Positions 11,985 to 22,655 of a stretch of DNA of 64,000 nucleotides are shown here, piece by piece; the stretch's first letter is position 1; every line of letters starts with the position of its first letter. Source of the stretch: Gossypium raimondii (Eukaryota; Streptophyta; Magnoliopsida; Malvales; Malvaceae). The position numbers were made by a program, and so were the translations under genes. The stretch is taken from assembly GCF_025698545.1 (NCBI RefSeq), contig NC_068576.1, forward strand, positions 48,105,890 to 48,169,889, written 5' to 3'. A model generated the notes under the pieces. That model searched no databases. It saw only the letters and a program-made list of their open reading frames with translations, and was not told where the DNA came from.

Positions 11985-13261
11985 CTTCACTTTCCAAGGC
12001 TCTTTTTCTTTCTGAAACCTCTGATATAATTAAAAAAGGAAACTAACCCAAAGCTTTGGTTTTGTTCTTATTGGGGCAGTTGCTTGAGTGACAAGTGTGT
12101 TTTGTATGCGTAAGAAAGCTGAGCTGCTTAAGATGCTAAAAGCTGGTTTGTAAGGAAGGTTGGGGTTGTTTGGCGGTTGGAATCTAACGGTGGATAGTTT
12201 AAGAGTGACTAAAATGGACGGCTATGGATGTTCCTTAACTTTCAACAGAAAGAAATTTAGGGGCTTCTTTTGCTTATTCGTTTGGTGGAACCAATCACTC
12301 TCGTAGGAGAAATACCATGAAAGGGACTTTCTTCCACTGGAATTACATGATTGCCATTTCCTTTGTCTACGTAGCTCTCATATGAACCGAGTCGGGCCGA
12401 ATTACCATTTCAAACTTCTTAGCATTTTGTCTAAACTTGGTTCCGCTGTTAACTCGGTTTTTTTTATTAATAAAATTTTCAAATTAATATTTTTATTAAT
12501 AAATTTAAATAACATAATATGATTTTATTATTAATTAAAATTTTGAATTTGAATTAGTAAGTTGACAATTGACTTTATCACAACTCAAGCACAATATATC
12601 TAAAGTGATTGTAATCACTTATATGATAAGGAAATCAACCCTGGATATTTCAAAGCGGAGAGCAAAAATTGACAAAAGAATCCAGTATTTACCAAACTAG
12701 AGAGGACAACAATAAAATCATCCCTAAAATCACTCATAAAACTAATATTACATGCATAAGCAAAACTAAAAAGTATGTCATAAGAGTAGATAAAAACTTT
12801 TAAAACCGAAGACTTATTAAACAATGGAAAAACAAACAATATATATATATATATATATATATAAAACTTAAGACAACAAGTGAAATAATTTATTACTCTG
12901 AAATATTCTGAAATAAACTTAAGACAACCGAAGAGTCACCCACTTTCCAAGAAAAATTACTGGTTACCGATGGAGTTTTAACAAACGACAAACACTGTCA
13001 TTTATCCATCACAACTTGTGAAGACAACAAAAAAAAGGGTTGATTGGAGAGGAAAAAGGCAAGAGATAGCCAACTCGACCATAAACCAATGCCCTTTTTA
13101 TTTGGGAGTATTGAATACGCCCATAATTCTAAGCTTCATGTTACTCTTCCCAAGAGACATGTCAGATCCAGGGCATCCCAATTCAATTGAAGGGGATGAC
13201 AGTTTCTTATTCCTAATCTGTAAAATAATAATTTCGATCAAATCACACGTCGCAGTATACT
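11985..13261. other. Upstream region of the HVA22-type gene and intergenic DNA
   Basis: Holds the 5' leader and promoter of the HVA22-type gene (to about 12300), then AT-rich sequence with an (AT)n tract. Short open frames at 12615-12839 and 13018-13263 show no domain and are not supported as genes. Confidence 0.5.
12839..12863. repeat. (AT)n microsatellite
   Basis: A perfect AT dinucleotide run of about 25 bp. Likely polymorphic in length. Confidence 0.9.
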
Positions 13262-13427
13262 AGACCCTCTAATTCTTTAAGAGGTTTGTCAAAAGATTGG
13301 TGATATAACTAGGAAGACGTTTCAAATACCATACATGAGTTATTGGACATGCTAGCCTTATGTATCCCATTTGATATCTTTGTATCCAAGAACCAACAAA
13401 TTCAACTCCGCATTGTTCACAAAATTT
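13262..13427 (-). pseudogene. rpoC1: Nuclear copy of a plastid rpoC1 fragment
   Basis: The minus strand encodes [20 protein letters not shown] followed by [20 protein letters not shown]. This is the N-terminal zinc-binding region of the plastid RNA polymerase beta' subunit, where plastid genes read [31 protein letters not shown]. Only about 55 of about 680 residues are present, with substitutions (D to G, R to W), and the frame ends just after the fragment. It is joined upstream to a plastid ribosomal RNA spacer with which it is not contiguous in plastid genomes, so it is a nuclear insertion of plastid origin and not a gene. Confidence 0.88.
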
Positions 13428-13542
13428 AAGGCCCTCCTTTTGAATCCATTTGAACAATGGATTTTTCATGTTGTCAAAGAGTTGAACAATGAAAATAGAT
13501 GGCGAGTGCCTGATCGAATTGATCGGGTCATGGAGGAACAAG
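13428..13542 (-). pseudogene. Junction and rrn4.5-rrn5 spacer of the plastid insertion
   Basis: Minus-strand sequence directly after the 4.5S copy matches what I recall of the plastid 4.5S-5S spacer (GACCCGATCAATTCGATCAG, then CATTGTTCAACTCTTTGACA). Recognisable plastid spacer stops near 13463. The last roughly 35 bp before the rpoC1 part could not be assigned. Confidence 0.65.
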
Positions 13543-13652
13543 GTTCAAGTCTACTAGTCCATTAGGATGCCTCAACTGCATGTATCACTGCACTTCCACT
13601 TGACACTTGACACCTATCATAATGATAAACGGCTCGTCTCACCATGACCTTC
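13543..13652 (-). pseudogene. rrn4.5: Nuclear copy of plastid 4.5S rRNA
   Basis: The minus strand begins GAAGGTCATGGTGAGACGAG and ends GTAGACTTGAAC, the limits of plastid 4.5S rRNA. The copy is 110 nt against about 103 in plastids; a 7-nt tandem duplication (GTGTCAAGTGTCAAG) accounts for the excess. Many C-to-T and G-to-A changes relative to the plastid sequence are typical of an old, methylated nuclear insertion. Confidence 0.88.
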
Positions 13653-13840
13653 TCTTGAATTCTCCAAACTTCTGTCACTCGATCCCCGCAGGGACAGAGA
13701 ACCCCTTGTCATCTCAGCTGTGTTATCGGAGGCTTTAGGAAAGTCAAAATAGGAGAGCACTCATCTTGGGGTGGGCTTACTACATAGATGCTTTCAGCAG
13801 TTATCCGCTCCACACTTGGCTTCGGTGGCTGGCACCACCA
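13653..13840 (-). pseudogene. rrn23: Nuclear copy of the plastid 23S rRNA 3' end and 23S-4.5S spacer
   Basis: The minus strand carries GCCAAGTGTGGAGCGGATAA, CTGCTGAAAGCATCTATGTA, GTAAGCCCACCCCAAGATGA and CCCTGCGGGGATCGAGTGAC. These are recognisable blocks of the plastid 23S rRNA 3' end and the spacer leading into 4.5S. It is collinear with the 4.5S copy next to it. The 23S gene is otherwise absent, so this is a fragment. Confidence 0.85.
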
Positions 13841-14558
13841 CTGAGCAAAACAAAATATAAAGAAACAAATAGTTCGAAGGAAAAAAAGAGAATTTTTATA
13901 ATAACACATGTGAATAATATTTAAATATCTATTTTAAATGTACCAAAAAGAATAACTATTTTTAGATAAACCTAAATAACGTTAGAATTTTAAATCCAGA
14001 ATAAATCGCAAGGTGGAATTCATGAAAATTGCAAACACATTAAGATTTGATAAGTCAAATTTTAAAGATTAAAAAAAATACTTTCACATTCGAAAGCTGG
14101 TGACTTTTCAAGTAAATACATTTTATTATTTTCATATCAACACAAAATTTTAATTCTTTTGATAATTGACATTTTATTTAGTTTGAATTATATAAACCTC
14201 ATAATTTTCATGAGATTTCACATCATAAAAGCATAAATTGGTAAAAGGAGAAAGAAAAGCATTTTGAATAAATATTCTTAATTATGTAAAACGAAAAACA
14301 ATATATCGTTTCATTCACCATCAAGGGACAACATCATAAAATAACTTTGTGATATTTTAAATAAATAAAAAGAAGGCCATTAATACATCAAATCAAACTC
14401 GTTGATAACATCCCAAATTCATGTTTGGAGTAGTAGAAAGGTATCTTAACATATTTAATCCCGGCCAAAATAAAACTATGAATTGTACTCTATCGTAACA
14501 ACTCTGTAGGAGAAATGGAAGTTGAAATATGCTTAAAATTGCATCTGAATTTGGAACT
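13841..14558. other. AT-rich intergenic DNA
   Basis: Between the plastid insertion and the 3' end of the next gene. It includes that gene's probable 3' UTR (roughly 14400-14558). Nothing else is recognised. Confidence 0.5.
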
Positions 14559-17500
14559 TCAGGTACTTGAGCAACCCATTTGGAACCTGCGCACCTTCAT
14601 TTTTCCATTTAAGGCAAGGGCCAACACATCATATTCCTCCACATACCACAGCTCCTTCACCTTTGCCTGTCATCAAACACAAAACCAACCAATCATATTT
14701 TATATATATTGAGCACGAAAACACAGTTGACATAGATAACAAGGCATTCACATTCAACCATGTCCTTGCCGGTAGGACTAATCCTATGCCTAGTACAAGA
14801 GGATTCACATATTTGATGTTCACGTTCTTTGACAATGTAACAAAAAGTTCTAGTGCTCGAGTACTTCCTATGATGCGAGAATTGCATGCTAACTAAGAAA
14901 AGATGGGGAAGAATTGACAAATTTGATGCCATTCTCTTGTTGTTCTTCCACAAAATGAGCTCAAAAGTTTCCCAGAGCCATGCTTTCTACAAGTTCCACA
15001 GTTCAACATCAAAGAACTTAGATATGGAACATGATACAATGTCCTTTAAAAAACAGGGATTACCTCAGTTCACGACAGTTAAAATGGTAGCAGCAAAGTA
15101 GGGACCAAGAAACTCCCATCCCGAATACTAATATTTTCATCATAACAAATGTGCCTTTGTTTATAGTCATTTGCATGCATCTCTGATCCAATTATCATTG
15201 TCATTCTAGTTTTTGCAAACAAATTTACATCATATTGCGGAAGAACAACCAAATCATGCCGTGTTTCTATCATGTATAGTTGTTACCAAGACTTTTAAAC
15301 AATCTTTAGTTATCATTAGATGACTTTCCTACCAAAAGTTCTAAATATCACAAAGGATATCCGATTAGATTAAAAGACGTATATGTTTCAAGCAGGTACT
15401 AAGGTAAAAACTCAATTATGAGCAAGAGAAACCAAGAAAACAGAAAACCTACAGTAACCATGGTATTCAGTACAGTTTTTATGGAAATTGATTTGGGTTA
15501 CGATTGGAAGTATTTGGTTCAGTTCAATTTTCTATTCATGTTCAAACCAAACAGAATTTTATATTTATTAAATTTCAATACATTTAAATTTTTATGATAT
15601 GAAAATCAATAATTTACATCTAAGTTACTGAAGAAAAAAAAAACTTAAAAGCATTATATAAAAAACATAACTTTTTTTAATTTAAAAAAAATGAAACAAT
15701 CCAACCGATTTTGACTCGGGTAGATTAGTTATCAACTGTATTTGATTCAATTTCAGTTCCAGAATACCACACCCAACCAGCAAATGTCTTTTCTAAAACA
15801 AAACTGTATCTTATCACTTTCAGGTGAGAATATCATGCTATTGTTGCATGAATTGTCAATAGGGCCAAAGACAAGATTTGAAGTTGAGTTCTTTCTTTTC
15901 CTTTTTGTAGTTCAGATTTTAGTTATTTATATTAGTTGAAATAATATGCAAAATAAAAGAAACAGTCTTGCAGGAAAGTCAAAAAAAAGGAAAAAATAAA
16001 AGTTAAGGTTCAATAAAAAAAAGTACATATATCAGTGCATTGGAGTGCTTGACACCATTGCTAGCATATGATTTTGTCAACAGAGGAACCTGGCTTCTAT
16101 TTCCTCATTGTGAAAGTTATAACTAATAAGAAAATATTCAAAAGTAATAAGCAAACCATGAAAAAAAAACGAATTTTGTAAAAGTTATGAGAGACATCAA
16201 GTATGATATTTTAGGAAAAAACAATTCTATGAAAAGTGAAAAAAAACATTTATACAAGGAAATATTGATAATACTCTCTTTTTTCTTCTTTACGGAAAAC
16301 AAAACACACAAGAATTAAGTGGAAAGTTTGAAAAGCTTCAACTTAGAAGTTATAAAAAAGTTACGGGGGCCAAGAATAGAAATAAATAAAAATAAAAGAC
16401 TCGGAGTTAAATTATGATTTTCAAGAAATTTAAAAGAGAGGAGAAGGGGGTGGCCGATTAAAAATAAAGTAAATAATCAAAAAGTGGGGATCATGCACAT
16501 GTGAGATTTCATGCATGGGCGGATTAAAAATAAAGTGATCAATCAAAACATGAGGATCACGCATAGGAAGCTATTCAGACAATGAAAATGCATGCCAAGT
16601 AATGATACAAAGTATAACAACTTGCCTTAAATCCACGGATTTCATTGTTTAGTTGAGAGACTAGCTTATGGAAAAGTTTGATTGGATTTGAAGTACTATC
16701 AGTGTCCTGCATAAGACATGCATTGTATACATATATGTAAGAATATGAGCTTGAACCAATCACATAATTCTTGTAACTTCAATTCACCATTAGATCTAAA
16801 CAAGGAAACTAATATAACAAGCTTTGCCAGCCATACTTTTGCCATAGTGGCAAAAAGTCGCAGTTTACTCATACAAGAGTCAAGGGAAACTTTACAATGC
16901 TTGAGTCAGCAAATGGGCTTCTCTCAAATTACAACAGCAATAACTATGTAGTATTTCATGGTTCAAATATCATGGCAATATAAAAAGGAATGAAAATATA
17001 CATGTTGACCTAGGGAACTCAAAAGAACATTGAAAGGGATGAAACAAAGAAGATGAATTTGTGATTGAAAATTCAGTCTCACAATGTGTGGGTTTAGTCC
17101 AACATTATGTTGGATTTATCCAGTTATTTTCTGGTCCATTGGTTAATTTCTTATATGGATGTAAAAATTGGCATTAATTGTAACTACTCTTAATGTACTT
17201 CTATACGTGTAACTTCATAAAAATTAAGAATAAAAAGGAAACTACTGTAACTGGATAGAACTTAAAAATAATACCATGAGTGAAGCTTTAGGGTGACTCA
17301 GAAGCCTTGCAAAAGATGTGTGAAGAATAGCCTCATCATACTGCAAAAGTAAGCAAAAAAGTTCTATTTTAAAATAAAAAACATTTCCTTTACAGTCACA
17401 TAAATACTTATGATTGTCAAACAAGACAGAGATCCTAAAAATGATGCCAAAACCATCAAATAAGAATTAACAGGCCAAGATATTACCATAAAAAAGTATA

Positions 17501-19728
17501 GCCCTTATATTAGCAATGTTGCCATTTCTTTCTTTCTTCTTCTTTATTTTTGAAAGACACAATGTTGCCATTTGAATATTACTAGTTTAGTCAAAATTAA
17601 GATTTTCATAAGGATCTTACAAGTTGCTTCTCTGGTGCTCGTGGAAGTGCTGTTCTCAATTTAGCACGAATGCTTACGGGATCCGTTCCAGAAATTACCT
17701 AGAGAAAAATAAAAATGTTATCTGGCACTAAAAAGTATAAAAATCCTTTCTTTCCTTTTTCAACAGCTCATTTAGGAAACAGGAGACTATAAGTGAAGGA
17801 CTAACCTGCCAGCAGCCAAGAAGCACACCAGTCGAAGTTAAAACTACCCTGTCTAAGACAATTTCTAAAGGGCATAGCCCTTCTGCAACAGCTTTAGCAG
17901 CAGCTGCTTCATCTTCAATCTGACAAAAGAAAAGAGGCTTCAAAAATCGAACCCAACATCTAACAAGCAGAAAAAAGAGGTAACAAAATAGCTATAACAG
18001 GCAAGTTACCTCAATTTCAGAGGCGGAAACAGGTGCAATATGATGTGATGCGTGGAACATACTGAAATGGTACAAGCTTGAGTTCTGAAACCAGATCGCT
18101 AACCAAAATATATAAGCAAGCGAACACATGAGAATAAATGCAGAAAAAGCAAAAGTTATCAATTAAATAAAGGAATAAATGATAACTTATCTAAACTACT
18201 CTCGTTATTAAAAGAAATATCAAATCAGTTAAATAGATAACAGAAAAATGTGGAAGAAACAGCAACACAAAAATATACTTCTTTACCACAGATTACCTTT
18301 GTCAAAGTATGGATCAAATACTTGCTTTACAGCCTTCCTGTGACAAACAAAGCATGCATCAGAGTATAATGTAAGGGCTAACCCCTCCCTCAACCCACAA
18401 AAACGGCTAAGCATAAAATGGAAATATTAAATAGAAGTCCCCTTTAATTATCTCTAAGTCCTGTAAATTATAAAGCCAGCTTCAACTCTTAAAACTTTTG
18501 CTAAAACGGCATGATGGGAAATCACACTTAACTAAGATCAGATCAAAGTTATTAGTGCAGGCATTTTACTTCTGGGGTCAATATTCTGATAAGAAACAAG
18601 TAGGTCAAAAATTTAATAAAAACAACAAATGGAAAAAAACATTCCAATGAAACAAAATTTTACGAGATGGGCACAGAGTATTCTGTGCTCATATACAAAA
18701 CGTTGGCCCGTACAGGAGGATGTGCTGCCTGAAATGAGAAGGAAAGCCATTATTAACCGCTTGTACGGAAGGATTGATTATAGCTCGGTTGACTCATATA
18801 TTACCTTAAGTACAGGTGTTACAAATCCATTTTTCAAAGTAAAGAGATCTGAAAGTGACAGCGATTGAGAAGTTTCACCATGTTTAAGAAAAGCTGCTCC
18901 ATGCTGGTCCAAATCCCTTTCCATTTTATCATACAATGTTGATCTTCGATTGCTATTTGCCATAGCAGAATCTGATAAAAATATCCCTAACAAAGTTAAC
19001 ACACTAAAGTCCAAGTGTGCAAAGCTTGCCTGAATTTGTGCGAAGCTCCGATTTAAAAAGAAAAAAGAAAAAAAAAAGGCTATCAATTTAATTTTTTATC
19101 AATAATTTGATAAAAGAATATTACAAAATGAGAATTTTAATAATAAGGCAAGCATGATGAACTAACACCACGAATTCACTGGCAACATTATGTTCTACGG
19201 ATCTCAAACATAAAACCATCAAAATTAAGTGGTGTCAGGTAGCTCAAACAGTCATCCAAAAGAGTTCAACCTTTTAATGCATATCATAAAAGCAATATTA
19301 AGTAAAAGGGAAGACTGTGAATCAATAAACACACACACACACACACACAACATTTACACTCAAAATCCCGAATCCTAGCAAGAAAACGCGAAGTTTCATC
19401 AAATCCCAGCAACAAAAACACATAAACCCAGGACAATTTTAAAGTTCATATGAAAAATTAGGACATCATGATGAACAACTAAGCTTCTCGTTAGTTATTT
19501 TAAAGCTAAAATGCGATTAGATCTTAAAAGTCGTCATATTTTCAACTTTAATTACCAAGAAAACTTGATAGAAGAAGAAAGAGTACCTGAAGAAGGAAGG
19601 GAAGAAAGAGAGGTGGAATTTCGGAGAGCCAATTGGAAGAGAAAGAAGAACAAAGCAAGAGAAGAGAACCATATTACAGCAACAGTTTTGGAATGGCTCC
19701 ACCAATTTCTAACTCTACCCATCACCAT
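14559..19728 (-). CDS. Membrane-anchored protein with 2H phosphoesterase-like motifs, ten exons
   Basis: Minus-strand exons are 19728-19587, 18971-18805, 18728-18664, 18337-18297, 18098-18010, 17919-17806, 17698-17621, 17340-17275, 16706-16626 and 14666-14559. All phases agree and give 316 residues. Residues 16-36 (VAVIWFSSLALFFFLFQLAL) form one membrane anchor after a short basic N-terminus, suggesting a type II protein facing the ER or Golgi lumen. Two motifs, YHFSM (148-152) and LHTSF (238-242), fit the h-H-x-[ST]-h signature of the 2H phosphoesterase superfamily (LigT, cyclic phosphodiesterase) at a plausible spacing of 90 residues. The activity is therefore an inference. Intron 9 (16625-14667, about 2 kb) starts with GC (TTTAAG|GCAAGT), a GC-AG intron. 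An alternative start codon lies two codons downstream. I recognise the sequence as a conserved plant protein but cannot name it. Confidence 0.85.
16445..16562. repeat. Imperfect tandem duplication in intron 9
   Basis: Two copies of about 65 bp share GATTAAAAATAAAGT, AATCAAAA and a GGATCA.GCA block. They lie inside the long last intron of the 2H-like gene. There is no coding content. Confidence 0.55.
19329..19349. repeat. (AC)n microsatellite
   Basis: Perfect AC run of about 20 bp in intron 1 of the 2H-like gene. Confidence 0.9.
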
Positions 19729-19949
19729 TCTTTTGCTTCTGTTTCGAGGTCTTCCTTAAAATAGAAGCTACGAATGCCGACGTTTGGTACGGGGCCAATT
19801 TTTTCCTGCCCCGACTTCCACCAGACGTTAAAACATTTTAATGCCTTTGGCCCCCCAAACTATACATGTTTTCTCATTTTCCTACCTAAAACTTTTTTTT
19901 TTCTAACTTTTCTGCTTATTCAGTTCAATCATTTTGTAACTGTGTTAAA

Positions 19950-20235
19950 AACTGATTGGTAAATTGCTCCTAGTTACAAAATTGCCACTTAAATATTCAA
20001 TTTTATCTTTTTAGTCACCCAACTATGTTGGATGTTTGAGTGTTTCCATTTTTATGTTAGCAAGCCGGAGACCAAAAAGGAAAAATGGAATAGTTAGATG
20101 ACTATTTTGTAACTTTTCATGGTGAGTGACCAAAAAAGAAAATTATTAATAATTAGGTAATCATTTTATAATTTTTTATAGTTGAGTGACTAAAAAAACA
20201 TAAATGGATGAACTTTACAGCAGTTTACCAAAACC
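19950..20235. repeat. Fold-back repeat (TAGTCACCCAACTATG family)
   Basis: The left arm reads GTTACAAAATTG...TTTTTAGTCACCCAACTATG. The right arm carries the reverse complement (ATAGTTGAGTGACTAAAAAA) and a further copy near 20085-20145. The same family occurs at 28640-29010. No open frame is present. It lies just upstream of the 2H-like gene. Confidence 0.55.
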
Positions 20236-20748
20236 GTTTGACATATGGCGTCAATCAAAACATATCACGTGACACCTCAATCAATCAAAATGTGTCTCAC
20301 GGCGTTCATGTTTATTAAAATTAAAAAAATATTTTTAAATCAAAAATAAGAAATAGGAAAAGAATATTTAAATAATTTAAAAATATACATTTTACTTTTA
20401 CTTGTGTTGACTAGGTGTTGACCAATGTTGACTAACTTTCATTTCAAATTTTTATATTTTAAATTTTCATAATTTTAAAAGTTATTAGGAATTTTCTAAA
20501 AATTATATTTTTTTATTTTAAGTTTTAAATTTTAATTTTTATTTTTAAATTATTTAAAATATATTTTTATGTTACTTGCAATCTATAATGAGTTAAATTA
20601 TTTATGCGATTGGAAGATCCGAAAGTTAATGAATTAGTAATTGAAAGAGGGTTAAAACTTGATTTACAAAAGATGCTTGTGGTTTAGTGCTCTTAATTTG
20701 AGCACATGCTAGAGTTGAGCCAAAAACCCAATCAAACAGGGAAACTAA
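20236..20748. other. AT-rich intergenic DNA
   Basis: Poly-A/T-rich sequence with a duplicated TGTTGAC motif near 20405-20435. No gene seen. Confidence 0.5.
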
Positions 20749-21322
20749 GGCCCCCTTTGAATTCTAACGCACTACAGTGCGTTGATAAATTTCCCCTTTA
20801 TTTTCAATCGGATCAAGATTGGGATTGGATGGATGACCTTTTGGAATATTTTGCTTCAAGACGGTGAGGAGCTTCTATCGACTTTGGGACGACCTTTAAG
20901 TCGACTGGTGGTAAAAGCTCCAGTGAGGCGATGAACATTTGGGAAGACAATAATACCCATAATTTGTTAAACAACCCCTTTTGATCCAATCAAAACTAGT
21001 AAGAAAACACCCTATATTTTAATCCAATCAACAGCAGTAAATACATAACCATTGATGTTTATAAACAAAGGAAAGAAATTGAAAAACCCAGTAGGTAAAT
21101 CGTCAACATAGCTGATGAGCATTTTGAGTTTGCTGCCACCTTCAGAAACAAAACAAGAAAAAAAAACGAACCTTGGTATGAGGCCAAAGTTGATCAGGAG
21201 ACACATGCATTGTGCAACCTTCTTTACCCGATTCCCACTCCACAACATGGTGCTTGCTAAGACACCTGATCCAAAGCAAAACCAGAAACAATCCTACTGC
21301 CTCAATTTGAAGAAGCAACCGT

Positions 21323-21440
21323 AAATGGGAATGGGAAATGGGAGGAGGGGAATCGATGGAAGAGGGGAAATGGGAATGGGAAATGGGAGGAGGGCACGGT
21401 GGAAGAGGGGAATTGATGGAAAAGGGAAGATGGGAATGGG
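21323..21440 (+). repeat. Purine-rich 46-bp tandem repeat
   Basis: AATGGGAATGGGAAATGGGA with the following GGAGG block recurs 46 bp later, with a partial third copy. Almost every base is A or G on the plus strand, so the opposite strand is a long pyrimidine tract. Confidence 0.7.
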
Positions 21441-21458
21441 GAAATTGCATTGTATTTG

Positions 21459-21579
21459 TGTATTTTAAAAATAAAAAAATATATGTAATGTATTTTAAAA
21501 ATAAAGAAATATATGTAGTGTATTTTAAAAATAAAAAAAATATGTAGTGTATTTTAAAAATAAAAAAATATTTATCATT
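21459..21579 (+). repeat. 30-bp tandem repeat, four copies
   Basis: GTATTTTAAAAATAAA followed by AAAATATATGTA recurs at 30, 30 and 29 bp spacing, with A-run variation among copies. Confidence 0.8.
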
Positions 21580-21974
21580 GTTATAAAAAAATATTTAATT
21601 ATAACTATAAAAAAGTTAAAAATAATTATTATTTTATCTAATAAATAATTTAAATTAATTATATAATTCATTAAAATATTGGAAGATACATTTTAATATT
21701 TTATTAAATGAATTTGTATATTTTAATAATTTTAAAAAAGTAAAATAATTTAAATAACTTCTATTATATATCAATTTTAATTTGATGTCCTTAATAGTCA
21801 TTTTTCATTCTCACCTCACCGTTACAACTGCGTTTGAATCCAAACACACACTCCATCATTGTTTCTAATCTCACCGCTACAGTACCCAATCTCACTGCTA
21901 CAGTAACTAATCTCACCGCCACCGCTGTTTTTAACCTCACCGGAGGTAAACACACCGCTCATCCAAACTAGCCC

Positions 21975-22655
21975 TAAGTTGAATCGAAAATTCGGTTCGA
22001 CTCGATTTAGGTTTTTTTTGTTAGTTTGTTTAGTTTCAATTAGATGATGCCATCGAACCACATCAATTCAGTTCGATTTTAGTTTATTCCATTGAACACT
22101 AAAAAATCCAAAAAAACTAAGTAAAAATTCCAAAAAAAGCCCAATATATCATCAAACAATTTACCAAACTTGCAGAAAGAAAACTAAACTAGAGAAGAAG
22201 GAACTAAAACCAGAATACAAAAACTAAACTAAAGAATGAACTAAAATCAGAATGCAAAAAGTAGTCTGCTTGTTTTATTGAATTAGCTTTAATATCTGAA
22301 GATGAGACGAGCTATGTATTTATACAACAAAGTTAGTAGTTGCAAATACTAATTAGCATTAGCAAGAACCTATACTTTCTTTGCAACAGACTAACAGAAT
22401 AACAGTTGACCCGATTAGAAAAACACATACTTTCTTTATGGTGGGTACCCCTTTAATCAAAATGGTATTCCCTTAGTTCAAGACCATTTTTATTGGAAGT
22501 GTCATTTAAATAAAAACCCGTTGCATTAAGGATGCACAGAATATCCCTTTGGTGGCCACTTAATTAACATTCATCAAAGCTTCCATTCAATATTCAACGT
22601 TTTAAAATATCGTTCAATACAGATTAAAATTTCATATTGGCGGTTTCTAACAATT
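21975..22655. other. Intergenic DNA
   Basis: Short low-complexity stretches (AAAACTAA repeats near 22100-22250) and no recognised gene. Confidence 0.4.

Larger units (their letters stand above)
20749..21974. mobile_element. Probable Harbinger/Tourist-like element with internal captured DNA
   Basis: The right end, read outward, is GGGCTAGTTTGGATGAGCGG followed by a GTGTTTACC block and repeated CGGTGAGATTAG units. It closely resembles the end of the Tourist-like MITE at 33644-33793. The left end is GGCCCCCTTTGAATTC. Both ends are flanked by TAA, the target duplication expected for PIF/Harbinger elements. The ends match each other only weakly, so two adjacent fragments remain possible. The inside holds a minus-strand open stretch around 21142-21300 (HHVVEWESGKEGCTMHVSPD) that looks like a gene fragment I cannot identify. 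Confidence 0.4.

Noticed and set aside
13018..13263. 81-codon plus-strand open frame next to the plastid insertion
   Set aside because: No domain, no splice or promoter context, and it ends where the plastid-derived sequence begins.
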